The notes below the pieces were generated by a model that saw only the letters and a program-made list of their open reading frames with translations, did no database searches and had not been told where the DNA came from. The position numbers and the translations under genes are program-made. DNA of 64,000 nucleotides from Streptomyces sp. P9-A4. GTDB lineage: Bacteria; Actinomycetota; Actinomycetes; Streptomycetales; Streptomycetaceae. The stretch covers positions 6,778,854-6,842,853 of the forward strand of contig NZ_JAZIFY010000001.1 in assembly GCF_036634195.1 (NCBI RefSeq), read 5' to 3'. Positions 7,477 to 19,068 of this stretch are shown piece after piece; the first letter of the stretch is position 1; each line of letters starts with the position of its first letter.

Positions 7477-9638
7477 AGGTCCCGTCGCAGCCGTCGGGCG
7501 CCGTCGCCGAAGCGGACGGCCCGGAGGACAGACTCAGGCGGTTCGTCACCATCTGGAGCCGCGCGATCTTCCCGGTGACCGCCACCTCACTGACCCGCGC
7601 CGAGTTCGAGGGGCATCTGCTGCCGCTGGCCCGCACCTTGTGCGACGCCCTGCACGCGCGGCCCTTCGACACGGCACCGGCCCAGCGCACCGGCGCGGCG
7701 CTCATCGCCGCCCACTGCACCGACCCGGACGCCCTCGGGCGCAGCCTCGGCGTCGTCGACTCGTACCTGGTGCTGTACTGCGGTACGGATTCGGACCTGC
7801 CGGCCGAGGAGCTCAGGGCCCGCTGCTCCCGCCTCCAGCACGCCATGGCCACCGGCTACGCGCAGGCACTCCGCGAGCGGACCCGCGCCGAGCAGGAGGC
7901 CATCGCCCGCTCCGCGCTCAGCGCCCGCAGCGCCGCCGAGATCGCCCTGCACGCCACCGAGAGCCGCTTCCGCGCGGTCTTCGACGGGGCGGCCATAGGG
8001 ATCGGCATCGCCGACCTCGACGGCAACGTCCTGGAGGTCAACGAGACCCTCACCCGGATGTTCGGCGGCATGGAGAGCCCCCTGCGCAGCCGCAAGGTGA
8101 ACGAGTGGGTCCACCCCGAGGACGGCCCGCACGTCTGGAAGCTGTACGAGGAGCTGGTCCGCGGCGACCGCGAGCACTACCGGGTCGAGAAGCCCTACTA
8201 CCGGGGTGACGGAACGGTTCTGTGGACCAACCTCACCGTCTCGCTGCTCCGCGACGCCGAGGGCACGCCCCAGTACCAGCTGGCGCTCATGGAGGACACC
8301 ACCGAACGGCGTCTGCTCCATCTGCGCCTGCGGTACGAGGCCACCCACGACGCGCTCACCGGACTGCCCAACCGGACCCTGTTCTTCGAGCGCCTGGAGA
8401 AGGCCCTCGCACCCGGCGACAACGCCCGGTTCGGCCTCTGCTACCTGGACCTCGACGGGTTCAAGGTCATCAACGACAGTCTCGGCCACTCCACCGGCGA
8501 CCGGCTGCTCGTGGAGGTCGCCGACCGGCTGCAGAGCTGTGTCACCGGCTCCGGTGAGATGGTGGCCCGGCTCGGCGGTGACGAGTTCGTCGCCCTCACC
8601 ACCGCCCCCGGAGGCGAGCGGGACGTCACGGAACTGGCCGACCGCATCCTCGCCGCGCTCGCCACCCCCCTCCGCATCGACGGCCGCGAACTCACCGTGC
8701 GCGGCAGCCTCGGTGTGGTCGAGGGCCCGGCGGGGGAGCGGACCGCGGCCGAGGTGCTGCGGAGCGCCGACATCACCATGTACCGGGCCAAGTCCGCGGG
8801 CGGCAACCGCTTCGAGCTCGCCGACCCGGAGGCCGACGCCCGCGCCATCACCCGGCACGGACTCACCACGGCCCTGCCGACCGCGCTCGAACGCGGCGAG
8901 TTCTTCATCGAGTACCAGCCGCTCGTCCACCTCGACGACGGCAGCGTGCACGGCGCGGAGGCGCTCGTCCGCTGGTGCCACCCGCAGCACGGGGTGCTCG
9001 GCCCCGACCGATTCATCCCGCTCGCCGAGGACACCGGGCTCATCGTGCCGCTCGGCCGCTGGGTGCTCCAGGAAGCCGTCCGCCAGGCCCGGTTCTGGCA
9101 GACCCGGCACTCCGACGGCGGCCCGCTGCGGATCAACGTGAACCTCTCCCCGACCCAGCTCCACCACCCGCGCCTGGTCGCCGACACCGTCGACGTCCTG
9201 GAAAGGTCGGGGCTCGAACCGGGCGCGCTCTGCCTCGAAGTCACCGAATCGGCGCTCATCGGCGCCGACGAGGACCTGCTGAAGCCGCTGCGGCAGCTCG
9301 CCGAGATGGGCGTGGACATCGCGCTCGACGACTTCGGCACCGGCTACTCGAACCTGGCCAATCTGCGCCGGCTCCCGGTCAGCGTCCTCAAGCTCGACCG
9401 CTCCTTCACCCGGGGGATGCAGCAGCACCCGGTGGACCCGGTCGACCTCAAGATCGTCGAGGGGATCGTCTCGCTGGCCCACAGCCTGGAACTCGCCGTC
9501 ACCGTCGAGGGCGTGGAGACCGGAGCGCAGGCCCGGCAGCTGCGGGACCTCGGCTGCGACACCGCTCAGGGCTGGTACTACGCCCGCCCCGGCGCCCCGG
9601 ACCGGATCCACTCGCTGCTGCTGGCGGACGCGGTCTGA
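7473..9638 (+). CDS. PAS-GGDEF-EAL bifunctional c-di-GMP enzyme
   Basis: A 721-residue protein starting at GTG 7473. An N-terminal helical region of ~150 residues ends in a coiled coil (RERTRAEQEAIARSALSARS). It is followed by a PAS domain (~160-280; SRFRAVFDGAAIGIGIADLDG). The diguanylate cyclase domain (~290-450) keeps an intact LGGDEF site near residue 370. The phosphodiesterase domain (~465-715) keeps AEALVRW, NLSPTQ, EVTES, DDFGTGYSNL, KLDRSF and VEGVET, so both halves look catalytically competent. No membrane helices are visible. In Streptomyces c-di-GMP controls development through BldD. The PAS domain probably senses an intracellular cue. It is translationally coupled to the methyltransferase gene upstream. 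Confidence 0.93.
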   Translation: MKVPSQPSGAVAEADGPEDRLRRFVTIWSRAIFPVTATSLTRAEFEGHLLPLARTLCDALHARPFDTAPAQRTGAALIAAHCTDPDALGRSLGVVDSYLVLYCGTDSDLPAEELRARCSRLQHAMATGYAQALRERTRAEQEAIARSALSARSAAEIALHATESRFRAVFDGAAIGIGIADLDGNVLEVNETLTRMFGGMESPLRSRKVNEWVHPEDGPHVWKLYEELVRGDREHYRVEKPYYRGDGTVLWTNLTVSLLRDAEGTPQYQLALMEDTTERRLLHLRLRYEATHDALTGLPNRTLFFERLEKALAPGDNARFGLCYLDLDGFKVINDSLGHSTGDRLLVEVADRLQSCVTGSGEMVARLGGDEFVALTTAPGGERDVTELADRILAALATPLRIDGRELTVRGSLGVVEGPAGERTAAEVLRSADITMYRAKSAGGNRFELADPEADARAITRHGLTTALPTALERGEFFIEYQPLVHLDDGSVHGAEALVRWCHPQHGVLGPDRFIPLAEDTGLIVPLGRWVLQEAVRQARFWQTRHSDGGPLRINVNLSPTQLHHPRLVADTVDVLERSGLEPGALCLEVTESALIGADEDLLKPLRQLAEMGVDIALDDFGTGYSNLANLRRLPVSVLKLDRSFTRGMQQHPVDPVDLKIVEGIVSLAHSLELAVTVEGVETGAQARQLRDLGCDTAQGWYYARPGAPDRIHSLLLADAV

Positions 9639-9695
9639 GACCCGGGCGTACGCGTACGGGACCGGCCTCCCCCCACGAAGCCGGGCCTACGACAC

Positions 9696-9724
9696 CGGCC
9701 TCCCCGCACGAAGCGGGGAGGCCG
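9696..9724. terminator. Hairpin terminator after the c-di-GMP gene
   Basis: Perfect 12-bp arms CGGCCTCCCCGC (9696-9707) and GCGGGGAGGCCG (9713-9724) with an ACGAA loop. An imperfect earlier copy of the left arm lies at about 9661-9690 with the same CACGAAG loop, suggesting local duplication. Confidence 0.8.
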
Positions 9725-9748
9725 GGAAGAGGTACGGGGGAGGAAAGC

Positions 9749-9788
9749 GGAGAGGCTAATTCATGGAGTGTGAGAAGGAAGCCTCTCC
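9749..9788. terminator. Second hairpin, oriented for the convergent gene
   Basis: Arms GGAGAGGCT (9749-9757) and AGCCTCTCC (9780-9788) pair exactly across a 22-base spacer, just beyond the stop of the TerD-like gene on the minus strand. Confidence 0.55.
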
Positions 9789-9817
9789 ATGGCCTCGCCC
9801 CGGAACGACCGTAGCAC

Positions 9818-11992
9818 TCAGGCGGGCAGCAGGTCGCGCAGATTTTCCGGGGTGAGCACGCGCGAGCCCGGAGCGAGGCCGTCCGGACGCTCCAGACCGA
9901 TGTACGTGACCGGGGCGTCCGGCAGCGCACGACCGTCCCACAGGGTCACCGGCGTCCCCGACTCCCGCATCAGCGCGACCAGATGACGAACCGTCAGCGG
10001 AGTCCGGCCGAGCAGACCGCGCAGCAGGACCGCGATCGACACCCGGTGCTCCTCGACCCGGTTCGCCGACGGTGTGCCCCGCAGGTACAGATGCAGCCAG
10101 TGGGCGTGCCAGCGGCCCTCGTCGTCCCGCCGGAACGCGAGCGGCAGCGCCACCCGGCCCGGCCCCCGCAGATCCGACTTCATCCGGACGGTCCGCGGCT
10201 CGAACGGCCGGCCCGCCTGCGCGGACTCACGCAGCATGAAGCCGAAGAAGCACTCGGCCGCCTCGTCGAAGCCCTCGCCCGAGAAGACGTGCACCTGCGG
10301 AACGATGAAGGTGCCGCGCACCGCGCCGAGCCGCAGATCGATGAACTCGGAAGCCCCGTCGGGCGCCGAGGTGATGTCACCGGAGTGCTTGCCCTCGACG
10401 TCGGTGAGCGCCGTGTACGAGAGCCAGGTGACCGTCGCGTGGTTCTCGTCCAGGACGAGCGCCGACAGATCGTGGTCGGTGGTGCGCCCGGCCTCCCTCC
10501 AGTACGTGAAGAAGCGCAGCAGCTCGCCCTCGACCGGTGAGACCGAGCCGCGCGGCAGGACACCGAACCCCGCCGTGGCGGCCCGGCCGCTCAACGGCAG
10601 CGCGACGCCAAGGACTTCGGGATCGATCAGGAGGTGTCCGGGGTCCGGCAGCCGGCGTCGGGTCTCCGCGTCGAGCATCTCGACGAGCCGCTCGCGGACG
10701 GCGTCCCCCAGCGGTGCGCGCGTGTCGGCGGTGACCCAGGCCTTGCCCTCCCGGTTCACGAACACACGGCGCTCGGGACTCCCGCCCGCGCGGTTCTGGA
10801 CGTGCTCGCGCACCGACAGGACGACCCGGCCCGAGACCTCCGGCGCGGCCCGCTCGGCGGCGGCGAGTACAGCATCCTGCTCCTTGCCCTCCGCGGCGCC
10901 GCGAAGGAGCCGGTCGAGGGCGCGGAACAGGCGCCCCGGGGCCGCCGAGGCCAGCAACTCCGCCGCGCCCGTGACATCACCCCGTACGAGCAGCTCCTCC
11001 ACCCGGCTGTCGACCGACGGAACCTTCCGCTCGCCCCTGGCGACGGCGAACACCTCGGCGGCGTGCGGCAGATGGGGGTACTCGTGGGGGTGCAGCCGCT
11101 CCCCGAGCCGCTTCCACGCCTCCGCGTGCGCGGACACGTCCGCGAGCTTGGCAGGGGACGCGGCCACCACCGCGTCGAGCCCCGTGAGCAGGGCGCGGCG
11201 GTACGGGCGGGACAGCGCGCGGAAACGGGTCGGCTCGCGCAGGGTGACATCGCCCTCCGCGAGAGCGCAGGCCAGCCGCAGGACGTCGGTCACGGTGTCG
11301 AGCAGCGGCGCGGCGGCCACCCGCAGCCGGGCGCGGTTGACCACGGCGCGATTCTCCCGGACGGTGATCGTCTCGGGCTGGGGGCCGTCCGCGCAGTGCT
11401 CGGCGAGCACGGCCAGGTCCCGCAGGTGCTCCTCGCCGAGCGGGGTCGTACTGCCGGCCAGGGCCAGATAGAGCCCCGAAACCTCGGCCTCCGCGTCCCC
11501 GCCGAGATGCAGCACGGTCAGCCGGTCACCCGCCGCCGCGATCAGCTCGTCGTGGGCGGCGAGCATCTCCTCGTACGTGTGCCGGTAGCGTCCGTACGAC
11601 GGGAGGGTCAGCAGATCGAGGACGCCAGCGCGCAGCCGGTCGAGCACCCCGGTGCCGACGGCGCCGTCCTCGATGGCCTCGGCCACGCAGGCCATCCAGA
11701 AGTCGAGCGTGTCCGGCACGTTGGCCGGGAAGTCGACGAAGTGGACGTTGTGCCGCACCTGGTCGCCGAGGAGTCCGCGGACCGTGGCGAGGGTGCGGAC
11801 GGCGGTCTCGACGACCGTGGGCCCGGCCAGGCCCGAGAGGCGCTCGATCAGCTCGGCCGACAGCTTGAACCCGGCGGTCATCAGGGCCGCGTCGAACCGG
11901 CGCGCGGCGGCGGTCCCGTCCCCGGCGGGGCCGGTGGGGACGGGGAGACGGAGGGAGTGCCGGACGACCAGATGTTCGAGAGCGTGGACCAT
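9818..11992 (-). CDS. Large cytoplasmic protein with C-terminal TerD-like domain
   Basis: A 724-residue protein. The ATG at 11992 is used; upstream sequence in frame is Arg-rich and non-coding in character. Residues 1-~300 form an all-helical region without recognised motifs. A middle section (~300-450) is also helical. From ~470 a TerD-like beta domain is seen: TDHDLSALVLDENHATVTW, then KHSGDITSAPDGASEFIDL, and VHVFSGEGFDEAAECFFGFM. These match the Asp-rich calcium-type strands and the later aromatic strands of TerD. The overall plan resembles the MXAN_6230/SCO0854-like group, but no RING zinc motif is visible here. TerD proteins are linked to tellurite, oxidative and phage-related stress. 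Exact role unknown. Confidence 0.72.
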   Translation of the reverse strand: MVHALEHLVVRHSLRLPVPTGPAGDGTAAARRFDAALMTAGFKLSAELIERLSGLAGPTVVETAVRTLATVRGLLGDQVRHNVHFVDFPANVPDTLDFWMACVAEAIEDGAVGTGVLDRLRAGVLDLLTLPSYGRYRHTYEEMLAAHDELIAAAGDRLTVLHLGGDAEAEVSGLYLALAGSTTPLGEEHLRDLAVLAEHCADGPQPETITVRENRAVVNRARLRVAAAPLLDTVTDVLRLACALAEGDVTLREPTRFRALSRPYRRALLTGLDAVVAASPAKLADVSAHAEAWKRLGERLHPHEYPHLPHAAEVFAVARGERKVPSVDSRVEELLVRGDVTGAAELLASAAPGRLFRALDRLLRGAAEGKEQDAVLAAAERAAPEVSGRVVLSVREHVQNRAGGSPERRVFVNREGKAWVTADTRAPLGDAVRERLVEMLDAETRRRLPDPGHLLIDPEVLGVALPLSGRAATAGFGVLPRGSVSPVEGELLRFFTYWREAGRTTDHDLSALVLDENHATVTWLSYTALTDVEGKHSGDITSAPDGASEFIDLRLGAVRGTFIVPQVHVFSGEGFDEAAECFFGFMLRESAQAGRPFEPRTVRMKSDLRGPGRVALPLAFRRDDEGRWHAHWLHLYLRGTPSANRVEEHRVSIAVLLRGLLGRTPLTVRHLVALMRESGTPVTLWDGRALPDAPVTYIGLERPDGLAPGSRVLTPENLRDLLPA

Positions 11993-12095
11993 GGGGGCAT
12001 GCTCGCAGCCGCGCACTGCCGGCCGCACGCGGATTTCGCAGCCCGGGGGCGGGTGCGGCCGACGGGCGAACCGGCCGACCACCGGGCGATGTGCC

Positions 12096-13052
12096 TCAGC
12101 CGGCGACCGCTGGCCCGCCCGGCCCGCCCGGCCTCTCCGGCCCGCTCGGTCCCTCCGGTCCCTCCGGGCCGACGCGCCGCGAGGCCAGCAGGATCCGCTG
12201 GAGCTCCCGCGCCGCCCTCGGCGGAGCCACATCGCTCCGGTGCGCCAGCGCGATGGTCCGGCGCAGGCCCGGCCGGGCCAGGGCGGTCACCCGGAGGTCC
12301 CGGCCGCCGCGCGCCGCCACCATCGCGGGGACGACCGCGAGCCCGAGGCCGGCCCGTACGAAACCGAGGACGGCGTCCAGCTCGCCGCCCTCGACCGTGA
12401 AGGTGGGCTCGAAGCCCTCCGCCCGGCACGCCGCCACGGTCAGTTCCCGCAGGTCGTAGCCGTGCCGGAACATCACGAGCGGCTGGTCGCGCAGGTCCTT
12501 GATCCGCACGGGTCGGCGTGGCCCGGGCGCCGAGGCGGCGGAGACCACCACCAGGTCCTCCCGCAGCAGCTCCACGGTCGTCAGCGCCGGTGACGGGGTC
12601 GGCAGCGGGAGCACCACCAGCGCCAGGTCGAGGGCGCCGCGCGCCAGCTCCCGTACGAGGTCGTGCGAGCCGCCCTCCTCGATGAGCAGCTCGATCCCCG
12701 GATGGAGGTCGTGGAAGACCCGCAGGACGTCCGGGAGGAGGCCCGTGCACAGGCTCGGGGTCGCGCCGAGCCGCACCCGGCCCCGCTTCAGCTGGGCCAG
12801 CTCCTGCACCTCGATCCGGGCCGTCTCGGTGTCCGCGAGGATCCGGCGCGCGAGCGGCAGCAGGGCCTCGCCCGCGTCGGTCAGCGTGATGTTGCCCCGG
12901 GCGCGGCTGAACAGCTCGGCGCCCAGCTCCTGTTCGAGCGCCTTGATCTGCTGGGAGAGGGAGGGCTGAGAGACATGGACGCGCTCGGCGGCCCGAGTGA
13001 AGTGACGGGTCTCGGCCACGGCGACGAAGTAGAGGAGCTGCTGGAACTGCAT
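12096..13052 (-). CDS. LysR-family transcriptional regulator
   Basis: A 318-residue LTTR. The N-terminal winged helix (1-60) includes HFTRAAERVHVSQPSLSQQIKALEQ, the classical LysR helix-turn-helix. The co-inducer domain follows (RVRLGATPSLCTGLLPDVL, then LEGGELDAVLGFVRAGLGLAVVPAMV near residue 220-245). The C-terminal ~20 residues are Gly/Pro-rich and dispensable-looking. It is divergent from the sdhCAB-type operon with 90 bp between starts. That gap contains a perfect 15-bp palindrome with T-N11-A geometry, so it is expected to control the operon and itself. The co-inducer is unknown; a dicarboxylate would be logical. Confidence 0.93.
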   Translation of the reverse strand: MQFQQLLYFVAVAETRHFTRAAERVHVSQPSLSQQIKALEQELGAELFSRARGNITLTDAGEALLPLARRILADTETARIEVQELAQLKRGRVRLGATPSLCTGLLPDVLRVFHDLHPGIELLIEEGGSHDLVRELARGALDLALVVLPLPTPSPALTTVELLREDLVVVSAASAPGPRRPVRIKDLRDQPLVMFRHGYDLRELTVAACRAEGFEPTFTVEGGELDAVLGFVRAGLGLAVVPAMVAARGGRDLRVTALARPGLRRTIALAHRSDVAPPRAARELQRILLASRRVGPEGPEGPSGPERPGGPGGPAVAG

Positions 13053-13074
13053 GGTCCCAGGGTAGGGGACATGA

Positions 13075-13089
13075 ATAGGCGCCGCCTAT
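13075..13089. promoter_or_regulatory. Candidate LysR operator (perfect 15-bp palindrome)
   Basis: ATAGGCG (13075-13081), C, CGCCTAT (13083-13089). It contains T-N11-A, the classic LysR box spacing. It lies between the LysR start (13052) and the sdh operon start (13143). Confidence 0.75.
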
Positions 13090-13142
13090 CGAGATCAGCC
13101 GGACCATGTCTTGGACCTCTCGGGCCCTTCGGCCCTAGCGTC

Positions 13143-13874
13143 ATGAGCATGGCTCTGGCACCCACGAGGGACCGGACGACGGGCCGCCCGCCGTCCCCCA
13201 CACCGTCACGCGGATTCCTGTCATCGACCCTCGGCAAGAAGACGGTCATGGCCGTCAGCGGGCTGATCATGCTCGGCTATCTCGTCGCCCATGTCGCAGG
13301 CAACCTGAAGGTCTTCTTCGGCCCCGAGGAGTTCAACGCCTACGCCCACTGGCTGCGGGTCATGGGCGCCCCCGTCCTCCACCACGAGTGGGCCCTCTGG
13401 CTCGTCCGGATCGTGCTCCTCGCCGCCGTAGCCGGCCACGCCGTGTCCGCGTACCAGCTCAGCCGCCGCGACGTGAAGGCCCGCCCCACGGCGTACGTCC
13501 ACCGCCGCAAGGGCTCGTCCTACGCGACCCGCACCATGCGCTGGGGCGGGATCATCCTCGCCCTCTTCATCGTCTGGCACGTCCTCGACCTCACCACCGG
13601 CACCGTCCACCCCGGCGGCTTCGAGGAGGGCAAGCCCTACCAGAACATCGTCGACACCTTCTCGACCTGGTACGGCAACGTCATCTACATCGTCGCCATG
13701 CTCGCCGTCGGCCTCCACGTCCGCCACGGCTTCTGGAGCGCCGCCCAGACCCTCGGCGTCGGCAACGCCCGCCGCGAACGCCTCCTCAGGGCCACCGCCA
13801 ACACCCTCGCGCTCGTCCTGACCGCGGGCTTCATCTCCGTACCCGTAGCCGTCATGACCGGAGTGGTGAGCTGA
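13143..13874 (+). CDS. sdhC: Succinate dehydrogenase/fumarate reductase cytochrome b subunit
   Basis: About 243 residues from ATG 13143 (a second ATG at 13149 is equally possible; no clear ribosome-binding site distinguishes them). After a short N-terminal tail it has five membrane helices: [79 protein letters not shown] and [16 protein letters not shown]. His residues in four of them (VAH, AGH, VWH, LHVRH) can ligate two b hemes. This is the single-anchor, two-heme type B membrane subunit that passes electrons to menaquinone. It is first in a three-gene operon, and its stop is one base before the flavoprotein start. Confidence 0.93.
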   Translation: MSMALAPTRDRTTGRPPSPTPSRGFLSSTLGKKTVMAVSGLIMLGYLVAHVAGNLKVFFGPEEFNAYAHWLRVMGAPVLHHEWALWLVRIVLLAAVAGHAVSAYQLSRRDVKARPTAYVHRRKGSSYATRTMRWGGIILALFIVWHVLDLTTGTVHPGGFEEGKPYQNIVDTFSTWYGNVIYIVAMLAVGLHVRHGFWSAAQTLGVGNARRERLLRATANTLALVLTAGFISVPVAVMTGVVS

Positions 13875-13875
13875 C

Positions 13876-15818
<1,943 letters not shown>

Positions 15819-15822
<4 letters not shown>

Positions 15823-16565
15823 GGCTCACCCTGCGCGTCTGGCGCCAGAAGAACGCCGACGCCCCCGGCGCCATGTCCACCTACGACGTGGACGGCGTCT
15901 CCGACGACATGTCCTTCCTGGAGATGCTCGACACCCTCAACGAGGACCTCATCCTGCGCGGCGAGGACCCCGTGGCCTTCGACCACGACTGCCGCGAGGG
16001 CATCTGCGGCGCGTGCAGCCTCGTCATCAACGGTGACGCCCACGGTCCCGAGCGGACCACCACCTGCCAGCTCCACATGCGGTCCTTCCGCGACGGCGAC
16101 ACGATCGACGTCGAACCCTGGCGGGCGTCCGCCTTCCCCGTCGTCAAGGACCTCGTCGTCGACCGTTCCGCCTTCGACCGGGTCATCCAGGCCGGCGGCT
16201 ACGTCTCCGCTCCCACCGGCTCGGCCCCCGAGGCGCACGCGACCCCGGTCCCCAAGGCCGACGCCGACTCCGCCTTCGAGCACGCCGAGTGCATCGGCTG
16301 CGGGGCCTGCGTCGCGGCCTGCCCCAACGGCTCCGCGATGCTCTTCACCTCGGCCAAGGTCAACCACCTCAACGTGCTGCCCCAGGGCTCGCCGGAGCGC
16401 GAGACCCGGGTCCTCGACATGGTCGCCCAGATGGACGCGGAGGGCTTCGGAGGCTGCACCCTGACCGGCGAGTGCGCGACGGCCTGCCCGAAGGGCATCC
16501 CGCTGCCGTCGATCGCGGCGATGAACAAGGAGTGGCTGCGGGCGCGGCGGAAGGTGAAGGGGTAG
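15819..16565 (+). CDS. sdhB: Succinate dehydrogenase/fumarate reductase iron-sulfur subunit
   Basis: A 248-residue protein that starts at an ATG overlapping the flavoprotein stop. The plant-type ferredoxin domain has [15 protein letters not shown] plus a later TTCQLH for the 2Fe-2S cluster. The bacterial ferredoxin domain has [15 protein letters not shown] and [19 protein letters not shown], which supply the remaining cluster ligands. It carries electrons from FAD to the cytochrome b subunit. It is the last gene of the operon; a hairpin follows at 16579-16612. Confidence 0.96.
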
Positions 16566-16578
16566 CAGCGGGGATGCG

Positions 16579-16612
16579 GACGGGGCGGTCGACCGCCGGG
16601 GGCCGTCCCGTC
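16579..16612. terminator. Probable terminator between sdhB and the UvrA-like gene
   Basis: GACGGGGCGG (16579-16588) can pair with CCGTCCCGTC (16603-16612) with one G-U wobble. It lies between two convergent genes. Confidence 0.45.
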
Positions 16613-16620
16613 CAGGCCGG

Positions 16621-18972
16621 TCAGCCGCCCGCGAGCGCCCGCGCAAGGTACGGAGCCGTACGGCTCACGGGCGAGGCGGCCACCTCGGACGGCGGCCCGG
16701 CCGCCACCACCCGGCCGCCCTCGTCACCCCCGCCCGGACCGAGGTCGACCACCCAGTCGGCGGTGGCGACCACGTCCATGTCGTGCTCGACGACGACCAC
16801 GGAGTGGCCCGCGTCCACCAGACCGTGGAGCTGACGCATCAGCACCTCGACATCCGCCGGGTGCAGACCGGTCGTCGGCTCGTCGAGCACGTACAGGGTG
16901 GGGGAGCGGCGCGGACGCTGGAGCTCGGAGGCCAGCTTGATGCGCTGCGCCTCGCCGCCGGACAGTTCCGTCGCCGGCTGCCCGAGCCGCAGATAGCCGA
17001 GGCCCACGTCCAGCAGGGTCCCGAGGCTCCGGGCGGCGGCCGGGGTGTCCTCGAAGAACTCCGCCGCCGACTCGACGGTGAGGTCCAGGACTTCGGCGAT
17101 CGTCAGCCCGTCCAGCCTCACCTGGAGCGTCTCGGGGTTGTACCGGGCGCCGTGGCAGTCGGGGCAGGGCGCGTAGGTGCTCGGGAGGAAGAGGAGCTCC
17201 ACCGAGACGAAGCCCTCGCCCTGACAGGTCTCGCAGCGCCCGCCGGGCACGTTGAAGGAGAAGCGGCCCACCTTGTAGCCGCGCTCCCGTGCCTCCTCCG
17301 TCTCCGCGAACAGCTTTCGCACGACGTCGAAGAGACCGGTGTACGTGGCCAGGTTGGAGCGCGGAGTGCGGCCGATGGGCCGCTGGTCCACCGTCACCAG
17401 GCGCCCCGCACCCGGGAGTTCGGCGGTCAGCGCGCCCACGAGCGTCGACTTCCCGGAGCCGGACACGCCCGTGACGGCGGTCAGGACGCCGACCGGGAAG
17501 GCCGCGTCGACCTCCCTCAGGTTGTGGCGGGTGACCGGCCCCGTCCGCAGCCACCCAGCCGGGGCCCGTACCTCCCGTGCGGGTGCGGGCACCCGGTCGA
17601 AGAGGAAGCGCCGGGTCGCGGACGCCGCCACGGCGGCCAGCCCGCCCGGCGGCCCGCTGTGGAGCACCCGGCCGCCGTGGACCCCGGCACCCGGGCCGAC
17701 GTCCACGAGCCAGTCGGCATGCCGGACCACGTCGAGGTGGTGCTCGACGACGAAGACCGAGTTCCCGGCCGCCTTCAGCCGGTCGAGGACCACCAGCAGC
17801 GCCTCGGTGTCCGCCGGGTGCAGACCGGCGGAAGGCTCGTCGAGCACGTACACGACGCCGAAGAGCCCCGAGCGCAGCTGGGTGGCGAGCCGCAGCCGCT
17901 GGAGCTCGCCGTTGGAGAGGGTGGGCGTGGCCCGGTCCAGACTGAGATAGCCGAGACCCAGTTCGGTGACCGTCCCGATCCGGGCGACGAGATCCTCGGT
18001 GAGGACACGCGCCGTCTCCGCGCCGTCCGTCGGCGTCGCCGACAGGAGCCCGGCCAGGACCGTCAGCGGAAGCGAGGCCAGCTCGGCGATCGTCCGGCCC
18101 CCGAAGGTCACCGCGAGCGCCTCGGGCCGCAGCCGGCTGCCGCCGCACACCGGGCAGGGCGCACTCGTCAGGAACCGCTCCGCCTTCGCCCGCAACGTCG
18201 CGCTCTTCGAGTCCGCGAACGTCCGCATCACATACCGCCGGGCGCTCATGTACGTTCCCTGGTAGGGGCGTTGGATGCGCCCCGCCTCCCGCACCGGATG
18301 CACGGTGACCACCGGCTGCTCCTCCGTGAAGAGGATCCACTCCCGGTCCTTCGCGGCCAGCTCGCGCCACGGCCGGTCGACGTCGTACCCGAGGGTGTCC
18401 AGTACGTCCCGCAGGTTCTTCCCCTGCCAGGCGCCGGGCCAGGCGGCGATGGCGCCCTGACGGATCGACAGCTCCGGGTCGGGTACGAGGAGTTCCTCAC
18501 TCGTCTCGTGGATCCGTCCGATGCCGTGACACGAAGGACACGCGCCCGTCGTCGTGTTGGGGGAGAAGGCGTCGGAGTCGAGGCGCGGCGAGCCCTGCGG
18601 ATAGCTGCCGGCGCGCGAGAAGAGCATGCGGAGCGAGTTGGAGAGCGTCGTCACCGTGCCGACGGAGGAGCGGGCGTTCGGCGAGGACCGTCGCTGCTCC
18701 AGGGAGACCGCCGGCGGCAGCCCGCTGATCTCTCCGACGGCGGGCGCACCCACCTGGTGGATCAGCCGCCGCGCGTACGGCGCGACCGACTCGAAGTAGC
18801 GCCGCTGGGCCTCCGCGTAGATCGTGCCGAAGGCCAGCGACGACTTGCCGGAGCCGGACACGCCGGTGAAGGCGACGAGCGCGTCGCGGGGGATGTCGAC
18901 GTCCACCCCGGCGAGGTTGTGCTCACGGGCACCGCGGACACGGACATAGGGATCACGAGGGCTGTCGTACAC
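16621..18972 (-). CDS. UvrA2/DrrC-like excinuclease ATPase subunit
   Basis: A 783-residue protein starting at GTG 18972. It contains two ABC ATPase modules: Walker [15 protein letters not shown] with signature [15 protein letters not shown], and Walker [15 protein letters not shown] with signature [15 protein letters not shown]. Zinc-finger Cys pairs occur at [25 protein letters not shown] and CPDCHGARY. At ~780 residues it is much shorter than housekeeping UvrA (~950-1000) and appears to lack the UvrB-binding insertion, as in UvrA2 and the daunorubicin-resistance protein DrrC. These proteins protect DNA from intercalators or bulky adducts without being the main repair enzyme. No antibiotic cluster is adjacent, so a general tolerance role is inferred. 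Confidence 0.9.
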   Translation of the reverse strand: MYDSPRDPYVRVRGAREHNLAGVDVDIPRDALVAFTGVSGSGKSSLAFGTIYAEAQRRYFESVAPYARRLIHQVGAPAVGEISGLPPAVSLEQRRSSPNARSSVGTVTTLSNSLRMLFSRAGSYPQGSPRLDSDAFSPNTTTGACPSCHGIGRIHETSEELLVPDPELSIRQGAIAAWPGAWQGKNLRDVLDTLGYDVDRPWRELAAKDREWILFTEEQPVVTVHPVREAGRIQRPYQGTYMSARRYVMRTFADSKSATLRAKAERFLTSAPCPVCGGSRLRPEALAVTFGGRTIAELASLPLTVLAGLLSATPTDGAETARVLTEDLVARIGTVTELGLGYLSLDRATPTLSNGELQRLRLATQLRSGLFGVVYVLDEPSAGLHPADTEALLVVLDRLKAAGNSVFVVEHHLDVVRHADWLVDVGPGAGVHGGRVLHSGPPGGLAAVAASATRRFLFDRVPAPAREVRAPAGWLRTGPVTRHNLREVDAAFPVGVLTAVTGVSGSGKSTLVGALTAELPGAGRLVTVDQRPIGRTPRSNLATYTGLFDVVRKLFAETEEARERGYKVGRFSFNVPGGRCETCQGEGFVSVELLFLPSTYAPCPDCHGARYNPETLQVRLDGLTIAEVLDLTVESAAEFFEDTPAAARSLGTLLDVGLGYLRLGQPATELSGGEAQRIKLASELQRPRRSPTLYVLDEPTTGLHPADVEVLMRQLHGLVDAGHSVVVVEHDMDVVATADWVVDLGPGGGDEGGRVVAAGPPSEVAASPVSRTAPYLARALAGG

Positions 18973-19068
18973 AGGGTGATTTTATCCATTGATCCCCTGG
19001 TGTCCTGTTCGGGGGCGGAGGACCTTCGGCGGCGCCGGGCCCACCGCGTGCCGACGTCGGCCGGCCGG

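Noticed and set aside
16621..18972. Drug-resistance gene of a nearby antibiotic cluster
   Set aside because: The UvrA2/DrrC-like protein has no biosynthetic genes on either side in this window.
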